IMG/VR virus record: IMGVR_UViG_3300025132_000359 | Span: 1-21,832 of that record | Source of the DNA: a virus | Strand: one strand, 5' to 3' | DNA length: 21,832 nt | In this document: piece by piece, positions 10,841 to 19,021 of the stretch | Layout of the letters: the number at the start of each line of letters is the position of its first letter | Numbering within the stretch: position 1 is the first letter of the stretch | Position numbers and translations under genes: made by a program | The notes under the pieces: generated by a model | Told to the model about the DNA's origin: nothing | Databases searched by the model: none | The model's input: the letters and a program-made list of their open reading frames with translations, nothing else

Positions 10841-13150
10841 ATGGCAGAAAATGAAAACGAATTAGATATTGAAGTCGAAGAACTTCAAGAAGAAGAGTTA
10901 ACAGAAGAACTTGAGGCGGAAGCAGAAGAGAATCCTTTTTTTGAAAATCTAGCCGAGACGTTGGATGAACGAGTCTTATCTCGTATGGCAAATGAATTGA
11001 TTGCCGATTACAAAAAAGATAAAGTGTCTCGTGGTGACTGGGAGAAATCTTACACCAGTGGCTTAGATTTACTAGGGTTCAAGTATAACAATGAAGGAGG
11101 CCCGTTCCTCGGTGCCAGTTCCGTGACGCATCCGATGTTAGCCGAAGCGGTCACACAATTTCAAGCTCAAGCCTATAAAGAATTATTACCCAGCGATGGA
11201 CCGGTTAGAACGCAAGTGGTGGGTGAAGTCAACGATGAAAGAACCGCTCAAGCCGAACGAGTGAAAGAATTCATGAACTATATGATCATGGATAAGATGG
11301 AAGAGTATACCCCAGAGTTTGACCAGTTATTATTTTATTTACCATTGGCCGGTAGTGCGTTCAAAAAAATATATTACGATGATGTGATGCAACGAGCGGT
11401 ATCTAAGTTTGTACCGGCGGAAGATCTTGTGGTGCCGTACTATGCAACCGACTTAAATGATTGCGAACGGATTACGCATGTCATTCGTATGAGTGAGAAC
11501 GATGTGTTGAAAAAACAACGTTCAGGCTTTTACCGTGAGGTAGAGATACTACCCAGTCGTTTAGACAGTGATGATGTTAAAGATAAGTACGACCAGTTAG
11601 AGGGGACTCAAAATAATGAGGAATCGGATTATCAAATGAATGTATTAGAAATGCATGTTGATTTAGATTTAGAAGAATACGAACTCGACGGTAAAGGTGA
11701 AAAAAATATTAAAGTACCGTTTATTGTAACTTTAGATGAAGGCTCTAGAGAAATATTATCCATCTATCGTAACTATGATGAAGACGATGAAGTCATGAAA
11801 CGCAAAGAATACTTTGTGCACTTCAAGTTTTTACCGGGACTAGGATTTTATGGTTTTGGTTTAATTCACATGATTGGTGGTTTGAGCAAAACTGCTACTG
11901 CAGCATTGCGACAGTTGCTCGATGCAGGAACCTTATCTAACTTACCTGCTGGATTTAAGTCTAGAGGTATGCGTATTCGTGATGATGACCAACCATTTCA
12001 ACCGGGTGAATTTCGAGATGTCGATGCACCAGGTGGCAACATCAAAGATCAGTTTCAAATACTACCATTTAAAGAACCATCTAATGTTTTAATGCAGTTA
12101 TTAGGTTTTGTGGTCAGTGCAGGACAAAGATTTGCAGCGATTGCTGACATGCAAGTGGGGGAAAGTAGTCAAAAAGCAGCCGTGGGCACTACCGTTGCAC
12201 TCTTGGAGCGTGGTTCTAGAGTCATGAGTGCGATACATAAACGTTGTTACTATGCGATGCGACAAGAATTTAGGTTATTGAGTGGTGTTTTTGCAACTTA
12301 TTTACCACCTATTTATCCGTATGCCGTTTATGGCGGTAATCGTATGATAAAAATTCAAGATTTTAGCGAAGAAGTTGATGTTATCCCCGTTGCCGACCCT
12401 AATATTTTCTCAATGACACAAAGAATTTCCTTGGCACAGTCACAATTACAGATTGCTCAGAGTGCACCAGAGTTACATAACATACATGAAGCTTATCGTC
12501 GTGTTTATTCAGCACTCGGTACCAAAGATATTGATAGTTTACTCAAACCAGACATTAAAGATGCTCCAACTGACCCAGCGATGGAGAATGCTAAGGCATT
12601 ACGCATGAAAATACCTGTTGTTTTCCCAACACAAAACCATGATGCTCACATTTTTTCTCATGTAGCCTTTATTAGGTCGAGAATGGTGCAAGTTAACCCA
12701 GCAGTGTATGCGTTATTGCAATCACACGTTAGTGAACACATTTCCTTGAAGGCTCGAGCACAAATATTACAGATGATTCAAAACGAAAAGCCAGAAATTA
12801 TGCAATTAGCTGAAAGAGAGCCAGAACAATTTGAATTAATTACTGAAAGTATGGTAGCCGAGCGTATTCAAGCGTTAACCGAAGAGATTGTAGAAGCTGA
12901 AATTGCATCACAAGGTCCAGATCCTATTGTGGCTTTGAAACAACAAGAGTTAGATTTACGAGCAATGGATATGCAACGTAAATCAGGTGAATTCAACGAA
13001 GTCGAAGGTAGAAAACGTGAAGAGTTTGATGAAAGTTTAAATTTAGACAAAATGAAACGTGAAGATGCTGAAGCTGCATCTAAAGAACGTATTCGTGTTG
13101 CTGATGATAAAATAAAAATTGCTGCTAAAAAAGTTACTGGAGGTAAATAA
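10841..13150 (+). CDS. portal protein, P22-type
   Basis: The 769-aa protein directly follows terL. Features of P22-like portals are the early ADYKKDKVSRGDWEKSYTSG and LGASSVTHPMLAEAVTQFQA segments (about residues 54-115), the KELLPSDGPVRTQV stretch, and the long helical C-terminal region (QQELDLRAMDMQRKSGEFNE onward) resembling the P22 barrel. P22 gp1 is 725 aa, so the size fits. The first 35 residues are very acidic. Twelve copies would form the ring at one vertex for DNA entry, and the type predicts a short tail. The stop overlaps the next start by one base (TAATG). Confidence 0.9.
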   Translation: MAENENELDIEVEELQEEELTEELEAEAEENPFFENLAETLDERVLSRMANELIADYKKDKVSRGDWEKSYTSGLDLLGFKYNNEGGPFLGASSVTHPMLAEAVTQFQAQAYKELLPSDGPVRTQVVGEVNDERTAQAERVKEFMNYMIMDKMEEYTPEFDQLLFYLPLAGSAFKKIYYDDVMQRAVSKFVPAEDLVVPYYATDLNDCERITHVIRMSENDVLKKQRSGFYREVEILPSRLDSDDVKDKYDQLEGTQNNEESDYQMNVLEMHVDLDLEEYELDGKGEKNIKVPFIVTLDEGSREILSIYRNYDEDDEVMKRKEYFVHFKFLPGLGFYGFGLIHMIGGLSKTATAALRQLLDAGTLSNLPAGFKSRGMRIRDDDQPFQPGEFRDVDAPGGNIKDQFQILPFKEPSNVLMQLLGFVVSAGQRFAAIADMQVGESSQKAAVGTTVALLERGSRVMSAIHKRCYYAMRQEFRLLSGVFATYLPPIYPYAVYGGNRMIKIQDFSEEVDVIPVADPNIFSMTQRISLAQSQLQIAQSAPELHNIHEAYRRVYSALGTKDIDSLLKPDIKDAPTDPAMENAKALRMKIPVVFPTQNHDAHIFSHVAFIRSRMVQVNPAVYALLQSHVSEHISLKARAQILQMIQNEKPEIMQLAEREPEQFELITESMVAERIQALTEEIVEAEIASQGPDPIVALKQQELDLRAMDMQRKSGEFNEVEGRKREEFDESLNLDKMKREDAEAASKERIRVADDKIKIAAKKVTGGK

Positions 13151-13602
13151 TGGCTCAGAACGAAAAATATACAAAATTTGCTGGGGTTGAATTAAAAGGC
13201 AAAAAAACTAAAGCTGGTCGTCAAAAATACATGGATGAAAGGGGGAAAACTGTATCTGAAAAATCTATAACTTTTAAATTAGGTAATAAATATGTAAATG
13301 TTCCTTCAATACATGACGGTTTTGAATATAGAGGCGATGAAGTATTTAACATGTTAAGATCTGGAAAAATCAAACCCACCTCAACTCATAAAACTGAAAA
13401 AGAGGCTATTCAAGCGGCAAAGAAAAGAAGTAAAAATCTTTATCAAGGTGGACTTACCAAAACAGTGCCACCCAAACGAGGACCTAACCCACAAGGTTTA
13501 AAAAATGGTGGTTGTCCTCATCGTGAAAATGGTGTAAAAAGTGACATCAAAGGCATTAGTAATATACAAATAAAAGGTCAAAAATTTATAGGAACTAAAT
13601 AA
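13150..13602 (+). CDS. basic phage protein, 150 aa, marine-phage family
   Basis: It is translationally coupled to the portal gene by TAATG and to the next gene in the same way. The central part NKYVNVPSIHDGFEYRGDEV with SGKIKPTSTHKTEKEAIQAA resembles a module of phage structural proteins ('xxNVPSIxxG......G..P.F.T.EEA...A'). The C-terminus, GGCPHRENGVKSDIKGISNI then QIKGQKFIGTK, is a conserved tail I recall from uncultured marine phages. The protein is strongly basic. The position between portal and co-chaperonin suggests a virion or assembly component. The function is not known. Confidence 0.75.
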   Translation: MAQNEKYTKFAGVELKGKKTKAGRQKYMDERGKTVSEKSITFKLGNKYVNVPSIHDGFEYRGDEVFNMLRSGKIKPTSTHKTEKEAIQAAKKRSKNLYQGGLTKTVPPKRGPNPQGLKNGGCPHRENGVKSDIKGISNIQIKGQKFIGTK

Positions 13603-13784
13603 TGTATGATGTAGATACGATTATTGCAGTACAAAACGTTATTAAGAAAGACATAGAAAAGATTAAAGAGCATATTATATACAATATAGACAATACTGAA
13701 GCTTTGGCGTATGCTAAAGGCAAGCTCAACGGCTTAGAGCTGTTGCTACAGGATTTAAAAAACCTGCAAAACAAAGAGGAGTAA
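13602..13784 (+). CDS. small coiled-coil protein, 60 aa
   Basis: It starts at ATG 13602, overlapping the previous TAA by one base. It is almost entirely helical (VQNVIKKDIEKIKEHIIYNI, then LAYAKGKLNGLELLLQDLKN) with heptad spacing, so probably a coiled-coil assembly factor. The next gene follows after 2 nt. A small helical protein here is common in marine podovirus head modules. The function is unknown. Confidence 0.7.
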   Translation: MYDVDTIIAVQNVIKKDIEKIKEHIIYNIDNTEALAYAKGKLNGLELLLQDLKNLQNKEE

Positions 13785-13786
13785 GA

Positions 13787-14224
13787 ATGACAAGTAAGTC
13801 AAGTATTATCAAACCTGATTATATCAAGGATGAAGTCGATTCATCAGCCGACAAAGCAGCCCCTAAATTAACACAAAATTATTTAGATCAAATTGATCGT
13901 TTGCCCGAACCTGTCGGGTATCGTATGTTAATTAAAATGTGGAAGATGTCAGAAATGACTGATGGTGGTATTGCTTTATCAGAACAAACTTTAGAAACTT
14001 CTGAAATGACTTCAGTGGTTGGCTATGTCGTTAAAATGGGCAATATGTGTTACAAAGACACAGAAAAATTTTTAAACCCATGGTGCAAAGAAGGTCAGTT
14101 TGTAGTCATAGGACGTTATGCAGGAGCAAGGTTTAAAACTAAGTTTGGGGAGCATAGGATTATAAATGATGATGAGATTATTGGTACCATAGATAAACCC
14201 GAGGATATCCTCGCACTATTTTAG
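13787..14224 (+). CDS. GroES-like co-chaperonin, 145 aa
   Basis: Residues about 40-145 have the Cpn10 layout. The opening strand LPEPVGYRMLIKMWK is followed by TDGGIALSEQTLETSEMTSV where the GroEL-binding mobile loop belongs, a VVGYVVKMGNM strand, a central EGQFVVIGRYAGARFK barrel part, and the closing INDDEIIGTID. About 38 extra N-terminal residues are not typical. Phage GroES-like proteins (T4 Gp31 is the known precedent) work with host GroEL to fold the capsid protein. Its place between portal and scaffold, upstream of the major capsid gene, suits this role. GAGGAG lies 6 nt before the ATG. Confidence 0.85.
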   Translation: MTSKSSIIKPDYIKDEVDSSADKAAPKLTQNYLDQIDRLPEPVGYRMLIKMWKMSEMTDGGIALSEQTLETSEMTSVVGYVVKMGNMCYKDTEKFLNPWCKEGQFVVIGRYAGARFKTKFGEHRIINDDEIIGTIDKPEDILALF

Positions 14225-14233
14225 GAGTAAAAT

Positions 14234-15223
14234 ATGTCGGAAGTACAACAAGAAGTTGAATTAGATTTGGATGACGTTCAAGAAGAGAGCGTTGAACTTG
14301 AAAATAAACCAGAAATTCCTGAAGAATCTGTCAAAGATGCCGTTGGGGAAGTTGATTTAGGTTATAAAGATCCCATGGAAAAACAAGAAGAGCCTGAAAA
14401 AGCTGAAGACGCTGAAAAAGCAGTTTTGCCAGAGTCAACAGATACTGGGGCTACAGCAGAAGCAAAAACAGATAATTTGCCAGCTGAATCAGAAAAAGTT
14501 CAAAAAAGAATTGATAAACTGACTCGTAAATGGAGAGAAGCAGAAAGAAGAGAGAAAGCTGCTTTAGATTATGCTAAAGGTGTGCAAGAAAAATACGAAA
14601 CTGCCAATAAAAAAAGTTTATCAGCTGATGAAAGTTACATTAAAGAATACGATGCTAGAGTCGATGCTCAAAGGGAGCAAGTAAGAATTAAATTACAAGA
14701 CGCTATTGAGGCTAATGATTCTGCAAAAATTGTAGAAGCGAACGATGAGCTCACTAGATTAGCAGTAGAGAAAGAAAAAGCTAGAATGCGTTTTGCAGAA
14801 ATGGAGGCTGAAAAAACTCAAGCTGAAGAGACAAAGAAAGAAGAGCCTGTTCAAGCTGAAGCACCACCTCAACAACCAAGTGCTAAAGCACAAGGCTGGG
14901 CAGAAAAAAATTCATGGTTTGGTAATGATGAAGTCATGACCAATGCCGCATTTAGTATTCACTCTGAATTAGTTAAAGAGGGGTTTGACTCAGAGTCGGA
15001 CGAATACTACAATGAAATAGATACCAGACTTGCGGAATATTTTCCGAACAAGTTTGCTTCTACTGAAGAAAAAGTAGAGGAGAAAAAACCCGTTCAAACT
15101 GTTGCCTCGGCGGGGCGTAAACAGCAAGGACGCAAGACCGTGAAACTCACCCGTTCACAAGTAGCGATAGCTAAAAAATTAGGGGTGCCACTAGAAGAAT
15201 ACGCTAAATTCGTGAAGGAGTAA
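14234..15223 (+). CDS. head scaffolding protein (predicted), 329 aa
   Basis: This is a very acidic, low-complexity N-terminus (residues 1-85, mostly Glu/Asp/Val/Pro). A long helix and coiled coil follow (VQKRIDKLTRKWREAERREK through about residue 205), then a Pro/Gln-rich linker and a more globular part containing KAQGWAEKNSWFGNDEVMTN and YYNEIDTRLAEYFPNKF. The C-terminal segment is basic (GRKQQGRKTVKLTRSQVAIA), as expected for binding the capsid shell. Length, charge and position before the capsid gene fit a scaffold. It starts 9 nt after the co-chaperonin with GGAG before it. The role is by analogy rather than sequence identity. Confidence 0.8.
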   Translation: MSEVQQEVELDLDDVQEESVELENKPEIPEESVKDAVGEVDLGYKDPMEKQEEPEKAEDAEKAVLPESTDTGATAEAKTDNLPAESEKVQKRIDKLTRKWREAERREKAALDYAKGVQEKYETANKKSLSADESYIKEYDARVDAQREQVRIKLQDAIEANDSAKIVEANDELTRLAVEKEKARMRFAEMEAEKTQAEETKKEEPVQAEAPPQQPSAKAQGWAEKNSWFGNDEVMTNAAFSIHSELVKEGFDSESDEYYNEIDTRLAEYFPNKFASTEEKVEEKKPVQTVASAGRKQQGRKTVKLTRSQVAIAKKLGVPLEEYAKFVKE

Positions 15224-15227
15224 CGAT

Positions 15228-15701
15228 ATGACTACAGAAAGTAAGAAAAGAACCTCACGCAGCTCTAAGGAGAATAAAGAAATTCGTAATAAACCTTGGG
15301 CTCCACCATCAAGTCTTGATGCACCACCTGCACCGCAAGGTTATGCTCATAGATGGATTAGGGTAGAAAGTGCTGGTTTTATGGATACAGGTAATGTTTC
15401 CAAAAAACTCAGAGAAGGTTGGGAATTTGTTCGAGCTGAAGAAGTGCAGAATGAAATCGGCGACCATGACTATCCAGTAATTCATGAAGGCAAATATCAG
15501 GGGTTAATCGGAGTTGGCGGCCTTGTGTTGGCAAGGATACCAAATGAAATAGTCGAGCAACGCAAGAAGTATTTTCAAGACATTACTTCTGACCAAGTAA
15601 AAGCAGTTGACAACGACATTTTAAAGGAACAACGACCAGAGATGCCTGTAAATATCGACAGACAGTCTCGTGTAACTTTTGGTGGTAACAGAAAGTCTTA
15701 A
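15228..15701 (+). CDS. conserved marine-phage head-module protein, 157 aa
   Basis: After a basic N-terminus, residues about 24-157 (NKPWAPPSSLDAPPAPQGYA, then HRWIRVESAGFMDTGNVSKK) follow a pattern I recall from many marine phages: 'W.PP.SLLDAP..P.GY.HRWIR....G..D..NVS..LREG.E.VR', then 'GLIGVGGLVLARIP', and 'QSRVTFGG' near the end. It always seems to sit next to the scaffold and capsid genes. No enzyme motif is visible. An assembly or minor head role is inferred. It starts 4 nt after the scaffold gene with AAGGAG upstream. Confidence 0.75.
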   Translation: MTTESKKRTSRSSKENKEIRNKPWAPPSSLDAPPAPQGYAHRWIRVESAGFMDTGNVSKKLREGWEFVRAEEVQNEIGDHDYPVIHEGKYQGLIGVGGLVLARIPNEIVEQRKKYFQDITSDQVKAVDNDILKEQRPEMPVNIDRQSRVTFGGNRKS

Positions 15702-15752
15702 TTTTTTAACTTTTGTAACCACATTTGTTTAACTATTTTATGGAGTTTAATT

Positions 15753-16337
15753 ATGGCAAACCAAGATTCTGCGTTTGGGATGCGTCCGGTAGGCAGAGTA
15801 GGTGGAACACCCTACACTGGAGGACAAACTCGTTATAGAATAGCTGCGAATTACGGAACATCAATTTTCAAAGGTGACATGGTAATGCAAGTCACTGGCG
15901 GAACAGTTGAAGTACATGCCGATGGTGGCACAGTTCCTATCGTAGGTGTTTTTAACGGATGTCGTTTTACGGACCCAACCACTGGAAAAGAAACTTTTTC
16001 CAATCATTACCCTGCAAGCACAAATGCTTCTGATATTGATGCATTTATTATTGATGACCCAATGGTTATATTCGAAATTCAAGCAGATGCTGCTTTCCCT
16101 ATAGCTGACTTATTCGGTAACTTTGATATCGTTTACACATCAGCTGGAAGCACAACAACTGGTATATCCGGTGCTGAACTAGATGTAACTACTGGTGCAA
16201 CTACTGCTGGCTTACCTATTAAAGCGATCGATGTTTCAAGAGATCCTAACAATAGTGATGTCGGAAGTGATGCGACCAATGTGCGTGTAATTATTCAAAA
16301 TCACATATTCGGCCAAAAAGGTGCCGGTCTAGCTTAG
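15753..16337 (+). CDS. capsid-associated (decoration or stabilising) protein, 194 aa
   Basis: The start MANQDSAFGMRPVGRVGGTP and the body, beta-rich and full of Gly/Thr/Ala (RYRIAANYGTSIFKGDMVMQ, later FNGCRFTDPTTGKETFSNHY), match a family common in marine phage head modules ('MANQDAAFGLRP....G.pY.G....Y.I....gt.I..GD.V'). It lies directly before the major capsid gene with a 10-nt gap. In other phages this position often holds a cement or decoration protein. The C-terminus ends GQKGAGLA. There is no signal peptide. Virion location is inferred, the exact role is not known. Confidence 0.75.
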   Translation: MANQDSAFGMRPVGRVGGTPYTGGQTRYRIAANYGTSIFKGDMVMQVTGGTVEVHADGGTVPIVGVFNGCRFTDPTTGKETFSNHYPASTNASDIDAFIIDDPMVIFEIQADAAFPIADLFGNFDIVYTSAGSTTTGISGAELDVTTGATTAGLPIKAIDVSRDPNNSDVGSDATNVRVIIQNHIFGQKGAGLA

Positions 16338-16347
16338 GAGGTTAGTT

Positions 16348-17259
16348 ATGGCTATTTCAAGATCACAACTAGTCAAAGAGTTAGAGCCTGGGCTTAATGC
16401 TCTTTTTGGACTAGAATACAACCGTTATGAGAACGAACATGCTGAAATTTTTGATTCAGAGACTTCTGACAGAGCCTTTGAAGAAGAAGTTATCTTGTCC
16501 GGTTTCGGAGCGGCTCCTGTAAAATCTGAAGGTGAAGGTGTATCTTTTGATACTGCACAAGAAGGTTTCACAGCAAGATATACACATGAAACTATCGCAA
16601 TGGCTTTTGCTATTACAGAAGAAGCAATTGAAGATAATTTATACGACAGATTAGCAGGTCGTTATACAAGAGCATTAGCACGTTCTATGGCTAACACTAA
16701 ACAAGTGAAAGCTGCAAACGTTCTTAACAATGCTTTTAACTCAAGTTTCACAGGCGGTGACGGCGTTGAACTATGTTCAGCAGTACACCCTCTAACAAAC
16801 GGCGGTACATTTGCTAACGAGTTGTCAACAGCTGCTGACCTATCAGAAACATCTATGGAGCAATCATTAATTGATATCGCTGCATTTGTTGATGAAAGAG
16901 GTCTTAAAGTTGCTTTACAAGGTGCTAAATTAATCATTCCAAAAGAACTTCAGTTCACAGCGGAAAGAATATTAAAAACACCTCAGCGTGTCGGTACATC
17001 AGATAACGATATTAACGCTATGGCTTCAATGGGTATGATCCCACAAGGCTACAGAGTTAATCATTATCTAACTGATACTGATGCTTTCTTCATTATGACT
17101 GATGCACCTAATGGACTTAAACAGTTTGTTAGAGCACCAATCAAAACTGCTATGGAAGGTGACTTCGATACAGGTAATGTAAGATTTAAAGCAAGAGAAA
17201 GATATTCATTTGGATTCTCGGATCCTAGAGGGATATTTGGTTCACCAGGTGCTGCTTAA
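16348..17259 (+). CDS. major capsid protein
   Basis: The 303-aa protein lies after the scaffold and decoration genes, has the strong ribosome site TAGGAGG and is followed by an efficient terminator, all typical of the highly expressed capsid gene. The sequence (MAISRSQLVKELEPGLNALF; later AMAFAITEEAIEDNLYDRLA, PKELQFTAERILKTPQ and the ending KARERYSFGFSDPRGIFGSP) belongs to the family of phage major head subunits with a likely HK97 fold. No delta domain or protease gene is seen, so scaffold removal without cleavage is likely, as in P22. One possible difference from P22 is the shorter length (P22 gp5 is 430 aa). Confidence 0.85.
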   Translation: MAISRSQLVKELEPGLNALFGLEYNRYENEHAEIFDSETSDRAFEEEVILSGFGAAPVKSEGEGVSFDTAQEGFTARYTHETIAMAFAITEEAIEDNLYDRLAGRYTRALARSMANTKQVKAANVLNNAFNSSFTGGDGVELCSAVHPLTNGGTFANELSTAADLSETSMEQSLIDIAAFVDERGLKVALQGAKLIIPKELQFTAERILKTPQRVGTSDNDINAMASMGMIPQGYRVNHYLTDTDAFFIMTDAPNGLKQFVRAPIKTAMEGDFDTGNVRFKARERYSFGFSDPRGIFGSPGAA

Positions 17260-17283
17260 TTAGCTCACTAGGTAACTAATTAA
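17256..17283 (+). other. inverted repeat spanning the capsid stop codon
   Basis: TTAATTAG (17256-17263) and CTAATTAA (17276-17283) form an 8-bp AT-only hairpin around 12 nt, containing the TAA stop and ending just before the terminator stem. It may protect the mRNA end or help termination. Confidence 0.4.
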
Positions 17284-17284
17284 A

Positions 17285-17310
17285 GGGGACTTTCGAGTCC
17301 CCTTTTTTTT
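17285..17310 (+). terminator. Rho-independent terminator after the major capsid gene
   Basis: GGGGACT-TTCG-AGTCCCC (17285-17302), a perfect stem with the stable UUCG tetraloop, followed by eight T. Confidence 0.9.
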
Positions 17311-17313
17311 GGG

Positions 17314-17401
17314 TATAATTAAACTACTATACAAATAAACTGAATACAGACGTGTATAGTCGACGACCTAAAGACTGTATTCTTTAAATTAGGAGATGTA
17401 T
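17314..17401 (+). promoter_or_regulatory. leader with a long hairpin before the first decoration-type gene
   Basis: After the terminator, TATAAT (17314-17319) is present without a good -35. The leader contains an 8-bp inverted repeat GAATACAG/CTGTATTC (17342-17349 and 17375-17382) around a loop that holds the palindrome GTCGAC (17359-17364). AGGAG stands six bases before ATG 17402. Because the upstream terminator looks strong, a promoter should exist here. The hairpin could stabilise the message. Confidence 0.4.
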
Positions 17402-18019
17402 ATGAGTAATTCAACATTTAGTGGTCCAGTCAGATCAGTCGGTGGCTTTACAGTCGTTAGTGCTAAAGATGATGGGACAACACAAGCAAGTATTAGCTCA
17501 ACTGGTGTAGCATCATTAGATGCCAACACAATGTCAGTAGAGGCTGGTACTGGTATCACCACAGGTACTGGAACTGTTTACAGAAGTTCTGTTATTAGAG
17601 AAGGTGGTATCATCACAACACAAATTTTAATAGATTTAACAGGTTTAAGATCAACAGGTTCTGGTGACATTATTGGTGTCGATGGCACATCTTTAGTCTG
17701 TCACATTGGTCAGATTGTTGCGGCAACAAATGGTACTATTCTAACAGGTAGTATGGAATGTTTTGAAGCACCAACTGGCGGTGATCCAGATATTAATGTG
17801 CATTCTGCGACAGAAGGTACAGGAGTTGAAGACGGAGCTATTGGCGACTTAACTGAAACATTATTAGTTAACGCTGGTGATGCAACTTTAGGTAGTAAAG
17901 TATACTTTACAGCCGTACCTGCTGCTGATTCGTTTTTATATTTAACAACTGGTGCTGCAACAGATGGAGACTACACCGCTGGTAAATTATTAATTGAACT
18001 TAAAGGTTACGCAGCGTAA
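17402..18019 (+). CDS. predicted virion (decoration or fibre-like) protein, 205 aa
   Basis: ATG 17402 is six bases from AGGAG. The ATG at 17396 overlaps that site. The product (MSNSTFSGPVRSVGGFTVVS) is Gly/Thr/Ser-rich and predicted all beta, with repeated motifs such as GTGITTGTGTVY and GSGDIIGVDGTS. It resembles marine-phage structural proteins beginning 'sxFSGPVxSxxGF'. No membrane segment or catalytic motif is present. It lies in its own transcription unit between two terminators, which suggests separate expression control. A head-decoration role is inferred from position and composition only. Confidence 0.7.
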   Translation: MSNSTFSGPVRSVGGFTVVSAKDDGTTQASISSTGVASLDANTMSVEAGTGITTGTGTVYRSSVIREGGIITTQILIDLTGLRSTGSGDIIGVDGTSLVCHIGQIVAATNGTILTGSMECFEAPTGGDPDINVHSATEGTGVEDGAIGDLTETLLVNAGDATLGSKVYFTAVPAADSFLYLTTGAATDGDYTAGKLLIELKGYAA

Positions 18020-18028
18020 TATGATTTA

Positions 18029-18058
18029 AGTGCCTCTTCGGAGGCACTATTTTAGTTT
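18029..18058 (+). terminator. hairpin terminator between the two decoration-type genes
   Basis: AGTGCCTC-TTCG-GAGGCACT (18029-18048) is a perfect 8-bp stem with a UUCG loop. The following ATTTTAGTTT is a weaker T tract, so partial readthrough into the next gene is likely. Confidence 0.75.
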
Positions 18059-18077
18059 CTTAATTAAGGAGGGAAAC

Positions 18078-18500
18078 ATGGCAGATACAGTAACAGGACC
18101 TACAATCTTACAACAAAACGATAAGAGAGTAGTTATCAAGATAGTCAACCAATCAGATGGTTCAGGTGGTACCACAGTCTTTGCAGATGTCTCTGCATTA
18201 GCAGATAACAAAAATGGACAATCCGTCACAACAGTAAGCCCACAAAGAATATGGTGGTCTTGTGCCAATGGTGATGGTGGTGATTCTTTTGCTAGATTAG
18301 ACTTTGAAGATTCAGATGGCGATATCCCTATTGTCACATTAGTTGATTCAGGGTATTGGGATTTAAGAGAATTTGGTGGTATTCCTGCAAACACTTCATC
18401 TAACTCAAACCAAAGTGATGTTAACTTTGTTGTACCGGGTGCAGCTGATTCAGGCAATACATACACAGTCATTGCAGAATTTATTAAAAACTACGATTAA
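18078..18500 (+). CDS. predicted virion protein, 140 aa
   Basis: The start is ATG 18078, after AAGGAGGG. The frame opens at a GTG at 18030, but that lies inside the terminator stem. The product MADTVTGPTILQQNDKRVVI is beta-rich. The motifs KIVNQSDGSGGTTVFADVSA, IWWSCANGDGGDSFARLDFE and the ending TYTVIAEFIKNYD follow a pattern I recall from marine-phage structural proteins. It is close in the order to tail or head-decoration genes. No known enzyme motif is present. Confidence 0.7.
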   Translation: MADTVTGPTILQQNDKRVVIKIVNQSDGSGGTTVFADVSALADNKNGQSVTTVSPQRIWWSCANGDGGDSFARLDFEDSDGDIPIVTLVDSGYWDLREFGGIPANTSSNSNQSDVNFVVPGAADSGNTYTVIAEFIKNYD

Positions 18501-18502
18501 TA

Positions 18503-18826
18503 ATGGACATTAGTGTAGAACAATATACGAATGAACTGATAGGTTTTGCGAAAGGCGGTATGCCTGCTCGCAACAAAAAAAATTTTAGATCGACAAAATC
18601 TGGGGCAGGTATGACGCAAGCAGGTGTAAAAGCCTATCGTCGTATGAATCCGGGCAGTAAATTAAAAACAGCCGTGACAGGTGATGTTAAAAAAGGGAGT
18701 AAAGCTGCAAAAAGACGTAAGTCATTTTGTGCTAGATCTGCTGGACAAGCTAAAATGCATAATATTAATTGTCGTAAAACGCCTAACAAACGTATTTGTC
18801 AAGCGAGGAGAAGATGGAAATGTTAA
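18503..18826 (+). CDS. small basic Cys-containing protein, 107 aa (DUF6321-like)
   Basis: After a short acidic N-terminus the product is very basic. Residues about 30-107 (STKSGAGMTQAGVKAYRRMN, later KKGSKAAKRRKSFCARSAGQ, AKMHNINCRKTPNKRICQAR and RRWKC) follow a pattern known from marine phages and listed, as I recall, as DUF6321. The four cysteines, Arg/Lys runs and absence of hydrophobic segments suggest a DNA- or RNA-contacting or virion-internal protein. It is the first of six such genes in this region. It starts 2 nt after the previous stop without a clear ribosome site. No function is established. Confidence 0.75.
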   Translation: MDISVEQYTNELIGFAKGGMPARNKKNFRSTKSGAGMTQAGVKAYRRMNPGSKLKTAVTGDVKKGSKAAKRRKSFCARSAGQAKMHNINCRKTPNKRICQARRRWKC

Positions 18827-18948
18827 CAAACTTTTATAAAACTGTGAATAAATTGTGGACTACTTATAAAGATAGTTGGACTTGCGAAAGTTGTAAGATA
18901 AGGGATATTATTATAGTAATTTTAATTCTTTTATTAATTTTGTTTTAA
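18820..18948 (+). CDS. 42-aa single-span membrane peptide, candidate holin-like
   Basis: ATG 18820 (or 18814, in frame, two residues longer) is preceded by GAGGAG and overlaps the previous gene by 7 nt. The product begins MLTNFYKTVNKLWTTYKDSW, has a CESC (CxxC) pair at 22-25, and ends with a hydrophobic helix (IRDIIIVILILLLILF) at residues 27-42. The N-terminal half is amphipathic with Trp and Lys. It precedes the M15 peptidase gene by about 120 nt, as small lysis proteins often do, so a holin or similar role is plausible but not shown. Confidence 0.6.
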   Translation: MLTNFYKTVNKLWTTYKDSWTCESCKIRDIIIVILILLLILF

Positions 18949-19021
18949 TTTAAGAATTTTAGTAAGACAGCATAGACCATGCTCAACAAGGTCACTATGA
19001 ACTTTTTTATAGGAGACCACT

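Noticed and set aside
10596-10991. 131-aa open frame on the minus strand across the terL/portal junction
   Set aside because: It is fully antisense to two well-supported genes, shows no protein-like pattern of its own and has no ribosome site. The same holds for antisense frames at 10045-10290, 10333-10695, 12868-13050, 15861-16082, 16662-16937 and 18047-18472.
18030-18077. GTG-initiated N-terminal extension of the 140-aa virion protein
   Set aside because: The GTG lies within the stem of a terminator hairpin. The ATG at 18078 has a strong AAGGAGGG site.
18971-19000. Imperfect stem CATAG-ACC / GGT-CTATG upstream of the endolysin
   Set aside because: Short, with a bulge and no T run or known function. 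It is likely to arise by chance in this composition.
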